Source: Thalassobacillus cyri
GTDB lineage: Bacteria > Bacillota > Bacilli > Bacillales > Halobacillaceae
NCBI RefSeq assembly: GCF_900107755.1
Contig: NZ_FNQR01000008.1
Span: 1 to 64,000, forward strand
Direction of reading: 5' to 3'
Length of the DNA stretch: 64,000 nt
Shown here piece by piece: positions 1-9,433 of this stretch. The stretch's first letter is position 1. Each line of letters opens with the position of its first letter. Both the position numbers and the translations under genes were made by a program. The notes under the pieces are model-generated. The model made no database searches. It was not told the origin of the DNA and saw only the letters and a list, made by a program, of their open reading frames with translations.

Positions 1-97
1 GAAAACTAAACCGCCTGACTCCTGTCGAATACAGAAATCAGGCGGTTGCATAACCCCGGTGTTTTTTCAATGTCTACAGTTTTGGGGCTTGACCACT
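1..97 (+). mobile_element. Right end of an IS3-family insertion sequence (truncated by window edge)
   Basis: The first 97 bases match, in reverse orientation, the IS remnant that starts at 42661. The shared stretch covers the transposase C-terminus, the GGTGTTTTTTC stretch and the terminal CTTGACCACT. The two copies diverge immediately after CTTGACCACT, so the outer IS end is placed near base 97. The element body lies left of the window. It ends about 30 bp beyond the gluconate kinase stop codon. Confidence 0.75.
3..53 (+). CDS. IS3-family transposase OrfB, C-terminal 16 residues only
   Basis: The reading frame KLNRLTPVEYRNQAVA followed by TAA is the typical end of an IS3/IS150-group OrfB transposase (DDE integrase), where the LxxxTPxEYR motif closes the protein. 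The same residues occur in the copy at 42666. There the TAA is changed to TAT, so that frame runs on. The 5' part lies outside the window, so whether this copy is intact cannot be judged. Confidence 0.7.
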   Translation, partial: KLNRLTPVEYRNQAVA

Positions 98-129
98 ACG
101 GTGATACCGTGTCAGCAAGGTTTTTTCTG

Positions 130-1623
130 TTAACACTTTAATTGATGCAAGTCTGAATAACACGTCTGTAATTGATGATAGAGGGTTTTATAAATATCGA
201 ATAACTGCTGATAAGTCTCATGTGACTCCTGATTAGGGTGGTAGCTTTTTTTCATTGGGATGGAATGCTTGATTCCTTCCAGACTGTCTACCTCCTGTAA
301 ACTGTATAGAGCTACCCACGCAGCGCCCCAGGCAGAGCTTTGATGGCAGTCTGGAATATGTACCGGCTTACCGAAGACATCCGCTAATATCTGTACCCAC
401 AAAGGGGATCTTACGAATCCACCGCTTGCCAGGAGTGTGGTATGGTGATTTCCCAGCCTCTCGAGCGCGAATGCGATATGGTAAATGGAGAAAATTACTC
501 CTTCCATCCCCGCCCGGATCATATGTTTCTTGTGATGGGTGGGCGTCAGGCCGATGAAGGAGCCGCGAGCCTTTGCATCCCAAAAAGGCGCCCGTTCGCC
601 ATTTAAATAGGGAAGGAAGAGCAGTTTTTCTGCCCCGGCTTCCACCTCTCCAGCTAATCCTACCATCTCTTCGAATGTCAGCTGGCCGTCATCCCACAAC
701 TGCTTGAGCCAGTTCAGAACAGTACCCCCGTTATTGGATGGCCCTCCTGTAATCCAAAAATCATCGGTAAAACTATAAGAGAAAACCTCTTGCTTATCAT
801 CAAGGAGGGGTTTTCGTGAGAATTGCCGAATCGCCCCACTTGTGCCGATCGTGACCGCCGTTTCACCAGGATTGATTGCTCCGATCCCCAGATTGGCAAG
901 AGGGCCGTCACTGCCTCCGATAACAAAAGGTGTCCCCGCTGCAAGACCTGTATGGGCAGCTATATCAGCTTTCAACCCAGTCATCGTGTAGGTAGGAGGA
1001 ACAGGGGTAAACAACTGTGCTTCTTTAATGCCGGCAAGAGATAAAGCATCATTGTCCCATCGGTGTTTGTGGATATCAAACATTCCCGTGGCAGCAGCAA
1101 TCGAATAATCGACGACATGCTCATTGAACCAACGTTTGATCAAATACTCCTTAATAGATACGAAATAACGGGCTTTTTGCCATTCTGTCTTTCCATGTTT
1201 GTGGCCCCACATGAGTTTGGAGAGGGGAGTCATGGGATGTAGAGGCGTCCCTGTTCTCAAGTAGATTTCATGATGTTCACGCTTCAAGTAAGCTGCTTCT
1301 TCATGACTCCGGGTATCTGCCCAAATGATCGAGGGAGAGAGTGCTTCCCCGTTTTCATCGATACAGATGAGCGAGTGCATCGCTGCGGATAGACCGACAC
1401 CAGTCAATTGCCGGACAGAAATTTTCGCTTGTTCCATTGCTGTCCGGATGACCTCCTTGGCAGCATGTTCAATCTCAGCGGGGTCCTGCTCGGCATACCC
1501 TGGAGAAGGGTGGACAATGCGGTAGCCACTTTCCGCCTCGGATACAGCATTACCATCATAATCGAATACGACCGCTTTCGCACTAGTGGTTCCTATATCA
1601 AGTCCGATTACATATTTTTTCAT
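130..1623 (-). CDS. gntK: Gluconate kinase, FGGY family
   Basis: A cytosolic FGGY carbohydrate kinase of 497 residues, close to the size of the Bacillus GntK (about 513). It is predicted to phosphorylate D-gluconate to 6-phosphogluconate. The N-terminal ATP-binding motif GLDIGTTSAKAVVFD, the IIWADTR segment and the C-terminal GGSDGPLANLG...IGTSGAIR region support the family. Substrate choice is inferred from the neighbours: an RpiR regulator in the same orientation 25 bp upstream, and a divergently read 6-phosphogluconate dehydrogenase. Xylulokinase is the main alternative, because FGGY members are hard to separate by eye. No pentose genes are nearby. Confidence 0.85.
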   Translation of the reverse strand: MKKYVIGLDIGTTSAKAVVFDYDGNAVSEAESGYRIVHPSPGYAEQDPAEIEHAAKEVIRTAMEQAKISVRQLTGVGLSAAMHSLICIDENGEALSPSIIWADTRSHEEAAYLKREHHEIYLRTGTPLHPMTPLSKLMWGHKHGKTEWQKARYFVSIKEYLIKRWFNEHVVDYSIAAATGMFDIHKHRWDNDALSLAGIKEAQLFTPVPPTYTMTGLKADIAAHTGLAAGTPFVIGGSDGPLANLGIGAINPGETAVTIGTSGAIRQFSRKPLLDDKQEVFSYSFTDDFWITGGPSNNGGTVLNWLKQLWDDGQLTFEEMVGLAGEVEAGAEKLLFLPYLNGERAPFWDAKARGSFIGLTPTHHKKHMIRAGMEGVIFSIYHIAFALERLGNHHTTLLASGGFVRSPLWVQILADVFGKPVHIPDCHQSSAWGAAWVALYSLQEVDSLEGIKHSIPMKKSYHPNQESHETYQQLFDIYKTLYHQLQTCYSDLHQLKC

Positions 1624-1648
1624 ACGATACCTCCGTTCTTAGTTGCCA

Positions 1649-2506
1649 TCACACTCTTTTTCGGGAAATAGCATCCCTCATTTTTTGCAGTGCTTCCTGA
1701 GATTGGTCTTGTTTCTTCATACTGTAAGTGACATATAGAGCATCGATGATACATAATTCAGCAATCCTTGAAGAGAGTGCTTCCGATCGGTACTCCGTTT
1801 CTTGTGAAACGGTGTAAAGGCAGACGTCTGCAGCTTTTGTCAGTGGTGACTTGGCAAAGTTAGTAATAGCAATGGTTTTTACATGGTTTTCTTTGGCAAC
1901 TTCCACGACATCTAAAATGTCTTTATTCGAGCCAGTATGAGAGATGAAAAAAGCAATATCCTCTTCTTTCATTTGTGAGGCAGCCATTAATTGTAGATGC
2001 GTATCGGTGTAAGCGTTGACTGGCAAGCCGGCCCGCATGAATTTATGCTGCGCATCCAATGCTACGATTCCGGAGCCGCCATTTCCGAAGAAATAGACAT
2101 TCTTAGCATCCAATAGAAGTTCAAGTGCTTTAGAAATTCCTTCCCGACTTTGAATCGCACGGGTATTCTCTATCGCATTCAAATTGGACTGAAAAACTTT
2201 TTCCGTGATTTCTAATTCGCTATCGTCTTCATTGATCGTTTCATGGATATCGGTAATCGGATTGACGATTTCGGACGCGAGGGCAATTTTCATCGCCTGG
2301 TAGCCTTTAAAACCTAAGCGCTTACAAAAACGGAATACGGTAGCATCAGCAATCATCAGATCATCTGATACCTGGTTGATTGTGGCATGAATGATGTTTT
2401 CTGGATCTTCCAATATATAATCAGCAATTAATTTTTCTTTTTCACTAAACTGTGTGTAAGAAGAACGTATACGGTTCAATACATGCTTTGCAGGTGCTTC
2501 TATCAT
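1649..2506 (-). CDS. RpiR-family transcriptional regulator (HTH + SIS)
   Basis: A 285-residue sugar-phosphate-responsive regulator. An N-terminal RpiR-type HTH (about residues 1-77, with ATVFRFCKRLGFKGYQ as the recognition region) is followed by a SIS sugar-phosphate-binding domain (about 110-235, with YFFGNGGSG and ISHTGSNKD loops). It sits between gntK and the divergent gnd/TRAP operon, so it probably controls both in response to a sugar-acid phosphate such as 6-phosphogluconate. The ligand is inferred. A strong AGGAGGAC ribosome site precedes the ATG. Bacillus subtilis uses a GntR-type regulator for its gnt operon, so this is a different solution. Confidence 0.88.
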   Translation of the reverse strand: MIEAPAKHVLNRIRSSYTQFSEKEKLIADYILEDPENIIHATINQVSDDLMIADATVFRFCKRLGFKGYQAMKIALASEIVNPITDIHETINEDDSELEITEKVFQSNLNAIENTRAIQSREGISKALELLLDAKNVYFFGNGGSGIVALDAQHKFMRAGLPVNAYTDTHLQLMAASQMKEEDIAFFISHTGSNKDILDVVEVAKENHVKTIAITNFAKSPLTKAADVCLYTVSQETEYRSEALSSRIAELCIIDALYVTYSMKKQDQSQEALQKMRDAISRKRV

Positions 2507-2547
2507 AATTAAGTCCTCCTGGATGTTCTATTATCTCTATTGTATAC

Positions 2548-2653
2548 GAAATAAATTTCAAAAAAAAGCAATTGTGAAAGAAATTTTTTTCATGAAAACG
2601 GTTGTAATGAAAAAATATTATTGTATAATCGGAATTACAGAAAAAAATTTTCA
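2548..2653 (+). promoter_or_regulatory. Promoter of the sugar-acid operon with an RpiR-like operator array and possible cre
   Basis: A promoter reads TTGTAA (2602-2607), a 16-bp spacer and TATAAT (2624-2629) ahead of gnd. Three related A/T palindromes of the GAAA-N-TTTC type occur at 2548-2560, 2575-2592 and 2639-2653. The middle one, TGAAAGAAATTTTTTTCA, is palindromic but for one base pair. The last two flank the promoter, an arrangement that fits repression by the neighbouring RpiR protein. TGAAAACGGTTGTA (about 2593-2606) is a near match to a CcpA cre site and overlaps the -35. Binding roles are inference. Confidence 0.5.
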
Positions 2654-2685
2654 TCGATGAAGTTACACACGAAAGGGGTCATGTT

Positions 2686-3582
2686 ATGCAAGTAGGTCTG
2701 ATAGGACTGGGGAAAATGGGTTACAACCTGGGGTTGAACCTCATTGACCATGGTCATCAAGTGATAGCGAACGATGTCAATCATGAACAAGTGGCTGACA
2801 TTGCAAGAGAAGGAGCAACTCCAGCCAACAGCTTGAAAGAACTGGTAACAGCTCTTGAAAAACCGAGAACGGTGTGGGTGATGGTTCCAGCTGGCGAAAT
2901 TACCCAATCTGTATTGGGAGAGCTTTACGAACTCCTTGAAGAAGGCGACCGTATCATTGATGGCGGAAACTCAAATTATAAGCAAAGTTTACAGCGCTCC
3001 GAATGGTTCAAAGAGAAAAATATTTTCTTCTTTGATTGTGGTACCAGCGGAGGAACAGACGGTGCCCGCCACGGTGCATGTTACATGATTGGCGGAGAAG
3101 AAACAGAATTTCGTGCCATCGAATCAATTTTTCGTGACACTTCCGTTGAAAACGGTTACCTGTACGCTGGAAAAGAAGGAAGCGGTCATTTCTTGAAAAT
3201 GGTACATAACGGCATCGAATATGGCATGATGCAAGCCATTGCCGAAGGGTATGAAATCTTGGAAAAAAGCCCATTCGACTACGATTATGCTGCTGTATCG
3301 AAAGTTTGGAATAACGGTTCTGTCATCCGCTCCTGGCTGGTCGAACTCATGGAACAAGCATTTTCCAAGGATGCCAAGCTGGAAGATATCCGTGGAGTAA
3401 TGAATTCCTCCGGAGAAGGAAAATGGACGATGGAAACCGCTTTGGAATACGAGATGGCGACACCAGTGATCGCCATGTCACTGATGATGCGCTACCGTTC
3501 TCAGGAAAATGATACGTTCTCTGGCAAAGTAGTAGCAGCCTTACGTAATGAATTTGGCGGCCATGCCGTCGTAAAAAAATAA
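2686..3582 (+). CDS. gnd: 6-phosphogluconate dehydrogenase, decarboxylating, short (YqeC/GntZ-like) type
   Basis: A 298-residue enzyme converting 6-phosphogluconate to ribulose-5-phosphate, CO2 and NAD(P)H. The short length matches the YqeC-like class, not the roughly 470-residue pentose-phosphate enzyme. It has an N-terminal Rossmann motif GLGKMGYNLG, the substrate region GGNSNYKQS, the DCGTSGGTDGARHG signature and the catalytic KMVHNGIEYGMMQ helix. The ribosome site is AAAGGGG, 8 bp from the ATG. It is the first gene of the rightward operon, 27 bp before the TRAP binding protein. Together with gntK it gives a complete gluconate-to-pentose route. Confidence 0.88.
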   Translation: MQVGLIGLGKMGYNLGLNLIDHGHQVIANDVNHEQVADIAREGATPANSLKELVTALEKPRTVWVMVPAGEITQSVLGELYELLEEGDRIIDGGNSNYKQSLQRSEWFKEKNIFFFDCGTSGGTDGARHGACYMIGGEETEFRAIESIFRDTSVENGYLYAGKEGSGHFLKMVHNGIEYGMMQAIAEGYEILEKSPFDYDYAAVSKVWNNGSVIRSWLVELMEQAFSKDAKLEDIRGVMNSSGEGKWTMETALEYEMATPVIAMSLMMRYRSQENDTFSGKVVAALRNEFGGHAVVKK

Positions 3583-3609
3583 AAAAAGATCAAAGGGGAG
3601 AAAAGTAAC

Positions 3610-4656
3610 ATGAAAAAACTGTTGACTTTATTAGCAGCATCTTTAATGATTTTTGTTTTGGCAGCCTGCGGCGGAGATAGTAATAGCTCTGGCGCTGAAG
3701 GTAATGAAAGCGCTTCAGGTGATGGAGAAACGAAAACAATCCGTGCAGGTATCGGTCTGAATGACCAGCATCCACAGTATAAAGGTCTATTGAAGTTCAA
3801 GGAGATTGTTGAAGAAAAGACAGACGGCGCAATTAAAGTAGAAACTTACCACAGCGGCCAGCTTGGTGATGACCGTACGATGACTGAAGCACTACAGCTT
3901 GGTACGCAGGAAGTGACGATTCCTTCCACTGCTCCTCTTGCTAACTTTGTCCCTGAATTCAGTGTTTTTGACATTCCATTCCTATTCCCTAACGAGGAAG
4001 TAGCTGATGAAGTACTTGCAAGTGATGTCGGTCAAGGGTTATTGGAGAAATTAGAATCTCAGAATCTAGTAGGTCTGGCATATTGGGAAAATGGTTTCCG
4101 TGATTTGACGAACTCTAAGCGCGCGGTAGCGACTGCAGAAGATTTCAAAGGCTTGAAAATTCGTACCATGGAAAACGACCTTCATTTGGAAGCGTTTAAG
4201 GCCTTAGGTGCAAACCCTACTCCAATGGCATTTACTGAGTTGTTCACTGCTATGCAGCAAGGAACAGTAGATGGTCAGGAAAATCCATACGCTACAATCT
4301 ATTTGCAAAAATTCTATGAAGTACAGGACCATGTATCCAATACGCATCATATCTACAGCCCGTTTGTATTCCTGATGAGTAAAGAATTCTTTGATGGTTT
4401 GAATGAAGACCAACAAAAGATCGTAACTGATGCAGCAAAAGAAGCTGGAAAACACCAAATCAAATTGAACCGTGAAGCTAACGAAAAATATTTGAAGTCC
4501 CTTCAAGAAGAAGGAATGACTTACACAGAAATCACTCCAGAAGCACGTGAAGAAATGGTGAAGAAAGTACAGCCAGTCATCGAAGATTTCAAAGATGATA
4601 TCGGTGCAGAAACTGTAGACAAGGTTTACAAAGCTGTCGAAGAAGCCACGAAATAA
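3610..4656 (+). CDS. dctP: TRAP transporter substrate-binding lipoprotein, DctP family
   Basis: An extracytoplasmic solute receptor of 348 residues. A lipoprotein signal with lipobox LAAC (Cys20) is followed by a Ser/Gly/Glu-rich linker and the DctP fold. The NGFRDLTNSKR segment and the IRTMEND...MAFTELFTAMQQGTVDGQENP region are characteristic, and the first carries the usual substrate carboxylate-binding Arg. The likely ligand is a hexonate such as gluconate or galactonate, judged from the operon only. It is followed by a hairpin before the permease genes, consistent with the receptor being made in excess. Confidence 0.9.
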   Translation: MKKLLTLLAASLMIFVLAACGGDSNSSGAEGNESASGDGETKTIRAGIGLNDQHPQYKGLLKFKEIVEEKTDGAIKVETYHSGQLGDDRTMTEALQLGTQEVTIPSTAPLANFVPEFSVFDIPFLFPNEEVADEVLASDVGQGLLEKLESQNLVGLAYWENGFRDLTNSKRAVATAEDFKGLKIRTMENDLHLEAFKALGANPTPMAFTELFTAMQQGTVDGQENPYATIYLQKFYEVQDHVSNTHHIYSPFVFLMSKEFFDGLNEDQQKIVTDAAKEAGKHQIKLNREANEKYLKSLQEEGMTYTEITPEAREEMVKKVQPVIEDFKDDIGAETVDKVYKAVEEATK

Positions 4657-4680
4657 TAGATGAAATGAAAGAAATGGATA

Positions 4681-4715
4681 GAGCATCCCCTGGTGAGACT
4701 AACCATGGGATGTTC
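4681..4715 (+). terminator. Intra-operon hairpin between TRAP receptor and permease genes
   Basis: GAGCATCCCCTGGT pairs with ACCATGGGATGTTC across a 7-base loop. The following bases are only weakly T-rich, so it probably acts as a partial terminator or mRNA-stabilising hairpin that raises receptor levels over permease levels. Confidence 0.6.
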
Positions 4716-4752
4716 TATTTATAAAGGTTAGAAGAGGCGGCGAGGTGAAACG

Positions 4753-5292
4753 ATGAATGTCTTAAAAATGATCGATCGCAGATTGGAAGAAGTATTATTA
4801 TTCCTGTTTTCATTTGTCATGGTTACGGTCATTTTCATCCAGGTGGTGATGCGGGTTTCAGGGAATTCCCTCTCCTGGTCGGAAGAGCTTGGGCGATATT
4901 GCTTTATATGGCTGGTTTACATAGGAATAAGCTACGGTGTGAAAAAACAGCGCCACATCAAGGTGGATGTCATGCTGTTATTGTTGAAAGGGAAAGGCAA
5001 GCTTATCCTGGCAATCATTTCGAATCTACTATTCTTAGGATTCAGTCTGGTAGTCGTTTTCTATGGCTGGAATATCGCACAACAGCTATTAGGGTTCGGA
5101 CAGCAGTCACCGGCTTTACATATTCCGATGGGGCTTGTATACATGGCTACTCCAATTGGCATGGGGCTGGCTGCCATCAGGCTGATCCAAAACCTTTACT
5201 TCCAATTCAAGATGCTGTTAGGTAAAGAAGAAATTGAGGTCAGTGACGAACGGGATCGTTTGAAGAAGCAAGAGGAGGAGGATGAATTATGA
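4753..5292 (+). CDS. dctQ: TRAP transporter small permease, DctQ family
   Basis: A 179-residue membrane protein with four predicted transmembrane segments, the usual DctQ layout. The motif SWSEELGRYCFIWLVYIG is the family hallmark. It pairs with the large DctM subunit, whose ATG overlaps this gene's end by 4 bp, implying translational coupling. The C-terminus is highly charged and cytoplasmic. Confidence 0.9.
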   Translation: MNVLKMIDRRLEEVLLFLFSFVMVTVIFIQVVMRVSGNSLSWSEELGRYCFIWLVYIGISYGVKKQRHIKVDVMLLLLKGKGKLILAIISNLLFLGFSLVVVFYGWNIAQQLLGFGQQSPALHIPMGLVYMATPIGMGLAAIRLIQNLYFQFKMLLGKEEIEVSDERDRLKKQEEEDEL

Positions 5293-6569
5293 CAACACTT
5301 GTATTATTCGGCAGCTTTGCAATCTTCCTGCTCTTAAGTGTCCCGATCGGTATCGCGCTTGGCTTATCTACGTTTACAACGATTCTTTATTCAGGGGCAA
5401 TCCCGCTCCAATTTTTAATGAAGGAACTTGTAACGTCCGTCGACTCGTTCCCGATCATGGCAGTGCCTTTTTTCATACTTGCTGGTGAGATCATGGGTAA
5501 AGGCGGGATTTCTGAGCGTCTGTTCAAATTTGCAAATGCATTAGTAGGGAACAAGACTGGCGGATTTGCCATGGCCACGATCATTACCTGTATGTTCTTT
5601 GCTGCCATTTCGGGATCTGGACCAGCGACCGTTGCTGCGATTGGCGGTATCATGATTCCTGCCATGGTCAAGCAAGGATATGATAAAAAATTTGCTACGG
5701 CAACCGTTGCGGCAGCGGGATCGATTGGTGTCATCATCCCGCCAAGTATTCCAATGGTCATCTACGGCGTAGTAGGGGGAGCCTCCATTGGTGATATGTT
5801 TATCGCCGGGATTATTCCTGGACTTATCGTAGGATTTGCCATGATGCTCTGGGCCTATATTTATTCAAGGAAAAACAATTATAAGGGAAGCGATGAAAAA
5901 ACTTCTTTCCGGTACATTTGGGAGACATTCTGGGACGCCAAATGGGCACTCGTCATTCCGGTCATCATCCTTGGTGGTATTTACGGTGGTATTTTCACAC
6001 CGACCGAGGCAGCAGTTATTGCTGTGGTATACGGAATCATTGCGGGACTGCTTTTATATCGGGAGTTGGCACTTAAAGATCTGCCGAAGCTATTCATTGA
6101 TTCCTCGCTGACAACAGCGACGATTCTGATTATCGTCGGCACGGCAACGGCATTCGGTCGTCTTCTCACGATCGAACAGATTCCGACACAGGTCGCTAAC
6201 ATGATGCTGGCTATATCGGAAAGTGAAATAGTCATCATCCTGCTGATTACTGTCCTGCTTTTACTGGTAGGCTGTTTCATGGATACGTTAGCTGCCATCA
6301 TCATCCTGACACCAATATTGCTGCCAATCGGTATCAACCTTGGCTATGATCCGATCCATTTTGGTATCATCATGGTCGTCAACCTGGCAATCGGGTTCAT
6401 CACACCTCCACTTGGGGTCAACTTGTTTGTGGGATCCGGTATTTCAGGATTATCGATTGAAGCCTTATCTAAAGCGATCATTCCATACTTTTTAGCGATG
6501 CTGTTCTCATTATTGATGATCACATTCATACCTGAACTATCGCTCTGGCTGATCAGTTTTGGTGACTAA
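5289..6569 (+). CDS. dctM: TRAP transporter large permease, DctM family
   Basis: A 426-residue integral membrane protein with 11-12 hydrophobic segments, forming the sodium-driven translocation channel of the TRAP system. Family signatures include AISGSGPATVAAIGGIMIP, IPPSIPMVIYGVVGGASIGD, FTPTEAAVIAVVYG and FITPPLGVNLFVGSGI. It overlaps dctQ by 4 bp and is followed by a strong terminator, so it closes the receptor/permease unit. Confidence 0.93.
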   Translation: MTTLVLFGSFAIFLLLSVPIGIALGLSTFTTILYSGAIPLQFLMKELVTSVDSFPIMAVPFFILAGEIMGKGGISERLFKFANALVGNKTGGFAMATIITCMFFAAISGSGPATVAAIGGIMIPAMVKQGYDKKFATATVAAAGSIGVIIPPSIPMVIYGVVGGASIGDMFIAGIIPGLIVGFAMMLWAYIYSRKNNYKGSDEKTSFRYIWETFWDAKWALVIPVIILGGIYGGIFTPTEAAVIAVVYGIIAGLLLYRELALKDLPKLFIDSSLTTATILIIVGTATAFGRLLTIEQIPTQVANMMLAISESEIVIILLITVLLLLVGCFMDTLAAIIILTPILLPIGINLGYDPIHFGIIMVVNLAIGFITPPLGVNLFVGSGISGLSIEALSKAIIPYFLAMLFSLLMITFIPELSLWLISFGD

Positions 6570-6581
6570 ATAAATATATGC

Positions 6582-6615
6582 AAAAATTCCCTTGTCAGAA
6601 AACAAGGGATTTTTG
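6582..6615 (+). terminator. Rho-independent terminator after dctM
   Basis: AAAAATCCCTTGT-type stem: AAAAATTCCCTTGT pairs with ACAAGGGATTTTT around a short loop, ending in TTTTT. It may be leaky, since the downstream KDG genes have no obvious separate promoter in the 30 bp that follow. Confidence 0.75.
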
Positions 6616-6644
6616 CCATCTTTACAGGAAAGAAGGGACATACC

Positions 6645-7613
6645 ATGAATAATTTGGATGTGGTGACCTTAGGCGAAACAATGGTTTTGTTCAGCACACG
6701 TGAAAATTTGCCCCTCGATTACGTCCATCAGTTTCAAAAGCAGATTGGTGGAGCAGAATCCAATGTCGCTATTGGTTTAGCGAGACTTGGCCATCGTGTC
6801 GGCTGGATCAGTAAACTGGGGAGCGATCCATTTGGTCAATATGTTAATAAGTTCATCCGCGGAGAAGGGGTGGACACGTCCGAGGTTTTGTTTACCGAGA
6901 AAGCTCCGACGGCAGTCTTTTTCAAAGAAAGCCTGTCGGAAGGAAACGTCAACGTGTATTACTACCGGAAGGGCTCTGCTGCAAGCATGCTTAGCCCTCA
7001 TGATTTGAATGAAGCTTATATCAGGCAGGCAAAATTTTTACATATTACCGGGATCACTCCTGCATTAAGTGAGACGTGCAATCAAGCGATCTATGAGGCA
7101 ATCGAGATAGCCAAACGAAATCATCTGACCATCGTGTTTGATCCGAATATCCGCTACAAGCTGTTCCCGGACGAGGACGAAGCTCGAAAAACGCTGCTCG
7201 CTATTGCAAGTGAGGCAGATGTTTTACTGCCCGGATTGGATGAAGGAGAGTTTTTGACCGGGGAATCGACTCCGGAAAAAATCAGTTCCAGGCTTAGACA
7301 GCATAAGGAACAGAAGGTGATCATTAAATTGGGTGAAGATGGCGCCTATTACCAAACAGCAGATGGCGCTGGATATGTGGATGGATTTCCTGTCGATCAA
7401 GTGGTCGACCCTGTCGGCGCTGGAGATGCTTTTGCCTCCGGGGTGATCAGTGGGCTGATTGAAGAAAAACCGATCGAAGCAGCGGTCAGGCAGGGAAATG
7501 CCATGGGAGCTTTTGTCGTACAAATGAATGGGGATATCGAAGGTACCCCAACCAAAAAACAGCTTGCTGATCTTCTCGATCCGAAACAGAATAAACGGGA
7601 TGTCCATCGATAG
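6645..7613 (+). CDS. kdgK: 2-keto-3-deoxygluconate kinase, PfkB family
   Basis: A 322-residue PfkB/ribokinase-fold enzyme predicted to phosphorylate 2-keto-3-deoxy-gluconate or -galactonate at C6. The N-terminal GGAESNVAIGLARLG segment and the C-terminal DPVGAGDAFASG motif, with the catalytic Asp, are the two PfkB signatures. It is followed after 12 bp by the KDPG aldolase and then the dehydratase, which fixes the pathway: dehydratase product, then this kinase, then aldolase. Other PfkB sugar kinases are possible from sequence alone, but the context is strong. Confidence 0.88.
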   Translation: MNNLDVVTLGETMVLFSTRENLPLDYVHQFQKQIGGAESNVAIGLARLGHRVGWISKLGSDPFGQYVNKFIRGEGVDTSEVLFTEKAPTAVFFKESLSEGNVNVYYYRKGSAASMLSPHDLNEAYIRQAKFLHITGITPALSETCNQAIYEAIEIAKRNHLTIVFDPNIRYKLFPDEDEARKTLLAIASEADVLLPGLDEGEFLTGESTPEKISSRLRQHKEQKVIIKLGEDGAYYQTADGAGYVDGFPVDQVVDPVGAGDAFASGVISGLIEEKPIEAAVRQGNAMGAFVVQMNGDIEGTPTKKQLADLLDPKQNKRDVHR

Positions 7614-7625
7614 GAGGAAACGATA

Positions 7626-8273
7626 ATGAGAAAAACGGAACGGATGAATAAAATCTATCAATCTGGGATAATAGCAGTCATACGACGACCGGACCCGGAA
7701 AAAATCATGCCGATAGCGGAAGCTTTGCTAGCAGGTGGCATTGATACACTGGAAATTACAGCCGACAGTGAACGCGCCTATGAAATGATCGAAAAAGTCA
7801 AAAAAGAGTTTGGCGATAAGGCGCTCGTCGGTGCTGGAACCGTGCTGGATGAAGTCACAGCAAGACATGCCCTGGAAGCAGGGTCTGATTTTATCTTTGC
7901 ACCTAACTATGACCGTGTCACAGTGGAAATAGGAAACCGTTATGGTGCAGTGACCATCCCGGGTGTCATGACGCCGACGGAAATTGTTTCTGCCTATACC
8001 GCTGGAGCCGATTTGGTCAAAATTTTCCCTGCAGCATCGCTTGGATCCTCGTATTTAAAAGATTTACAGGGACCGCTTGGCCACATTCCTATGATACCAA
8101 CCGGCGGAATCAACCTGGATAACGTGGAAGCCTACATAAATAACGGAGCTTATGCTGTCGGAGCAGGTGGCTCGCTGATGAATAAGCAGTTGTTAGAAGC
8201 GGAGGACTTTGAAGGTCTGGCCGAGCTTGCACGGAACTTCGCACAAAAGGTAAAAGACGCACGAAAGGAGTAG
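7626..8273 (+). CDS. kdgA: 2-keto-3-deoxy-6-phosphogluconate (KDPG/KDPGal) aldolase
   Basis: A 215-residue class I aldolase of the KDPG/KHG family that cleaves KDPG or KDPGal to pyruvate and glyceraldehyde-3-phosphate. The Schiff-base lysine lies in [11 protein letters not shown] (Lys132) and the catalytic Glu in LEIT (Glu43). GAGTVLD and [10 protein letters not shown] are further family segments. It sits 12 bp after kdgK and 4 bp before the dehydratase gene, so the three are co-transcribed. The ribosome site AGGAGG lies 8 bp from the ATG. Confidence 0.9.
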   Translation: MRKTERMNKIYQSGIIAVIRRPDPEKIMPIAEALLAGGIDTLEITADSERAYEMIEKVKKEFGDKALVGAGTVLDEVTARHALEAGSDFIFAPNYDRVTVEIGNRYGAVTIPGVMTPTEIVSAYTAGADLVKIFPAASLGSSYLKDLQGPLGHIPMIPTGGINLDNVEAYINNGAYAVGAGGSLMNKQLLEAEDFEGLAELARNFAQKVKDARKE

Positions 8274-8277
8274 TCAT

Positions 8278-9426
8278 ATGAAAATTACAAACTTGAAAAC
8301 TTATGTGGTCCCACCTAGGTGGTTGTTTTTGAAAATAGAAACCGATGAAGGAATTGAAGGCTGGGGAGAACCAGTGATCGAAGGACGAGCCCATACGGTG
8401 GAAGCGGCTGTCGAAGAACTGAGCGATTACTTGATCGGTAAGGATCCGCTGAAAATCGAAGATCATTGGAATGTCATGTATCGTTCCGGCTTTTATAGGG
8501 GCGGACCGATTTTGATGAGCGCGATTGCAGGCATTGACCAGGCGTTATGGGACATCAAAGGCAAATATTATCAAGCCCCGATCTCCGATTTGATGGGCGG
8601 TGCCTGCCGTGATTCAATCAAGGTCTATTCCTGGATCGGCGGGGACCGTCCATCGGATGTCGGTGCCGCAGCAAAAGATGCTGTCGACCGGGGATTCCAT
8701 GCTATTAAAATGAACGGTACCGAAGAGCTGCAATATATCGACAGCTATCAAAAAATCGATGAAGCCGTAGCACGGGTGGCGGCAGTCCGGGAAGCGGTCG
8801 GTGATTACGTAGGAATCGGCATCGATTTTCATGGACGCGTTCACAAACCGATGGCGAAAGTGCTGGCAAAGGAACTCGAGCCATACCGTCCGATGTTTCT
8901 TGAAGAACCGGTATTAGCGGAGAATAATGAAGCATTGAAAGAAATAGCGATGCACACCTCCATTCCGATTGCGACCGGAGAGCGGATGTTTTCACGATGG
9001 GATTTCAAACAATTATTATCAGATGGCCATGTCGATATCATCCAGCCGGACTTATCCCATGCCGGCGGGATAACTGAATGCAAGAAAATCGCTTCGATGG
9101 CAGAAGCCTATGATGTAGCAATGGCACCGCACTGTCCGTTGGGACCAATTGCGCTTGCTGCCTGTCTTCAGGTCGATGCAACGAGCCACAATGCATTCAT
9201 TCAGGAGCAAAGCCTCGGTATCCATTATAACCAGGGCAGTGATTTACTGGATTATATCACCGACCCATCCGTGTTCGAATATAAGGATGGCTACGTGTCG
9301 ATGTTGAAGGGACCTGGTCTCGGAATCTCGATTGATGAAGAAAAAGTTAAAGAGAAGGCAGGTGAAAGCCACCGCTGGAGAAACCCTGTCTGGCGTCATC
9401 GTGACGGCAGTGTAGCGGAGTGGTAA
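8278..9426 (+). CDS. dgoD: D-galactonate dehydratase, mandelate-racemase/enolase superfamily
   Basis: A 382-residue enolase-superfamily enzyme, the same length as Escherichia coli DgoD. Metal ligands Asp183, Glu209 and Glu235 and catalytic His185 and His285 fall at the same numbers as in that enzyme ([20 protein letters not shown] and MAPHCPLGP). It should dehydrate D-galactonate to 2-keto-3-deoxygalactonate for the adjacent kinase and aldolase. Acting on gluconate cannot be excluded, since related archaeal enzymes use both. The gene has a GGAG ribosome site inside the kdgA stop region. Confidence 0.92.
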   Translation: MKITNLKTYVVPPRWLFLKIETDEGIEGWGEPVIEGRAHTVEAAVEELSDYLIGKDPLKIEDHWNVMYRSGFYRGGPILMSAIAGIDQALWDIKGKYYQAPISDLMGGACRDSIKVYSWIGGDRPSDVGAAAKDAVDRGFHAIKMNGTEELQYIDSYQKIDEAVARVAAVREAVGDYVGIGIDFHGRVHKPMAKVLAKELEPYRPMFLEEPVLAENNEALKEIAMHTSIPIATGERMFSRWDFKQLLSDGHVDIIQPDLSHAGGITECKKIASMAEAYDVAMAPHCPLGPIALAACLQVDATSHNAFIQEQSLGIHYNQGSDLLDYITDPSVFEYKDGYVSMLKGPGLGISIDEEKVKEKAGESHRWRNPVWRHRDGSVAEW

Positions 9427-9433
9427 CAGAACG

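Noticed and set aside
2635-2907. Leftward 90-residue ORF across the gnd start
   Set aside because: Antisense shadow of the gnd coding region and its leader; no ribosome site.
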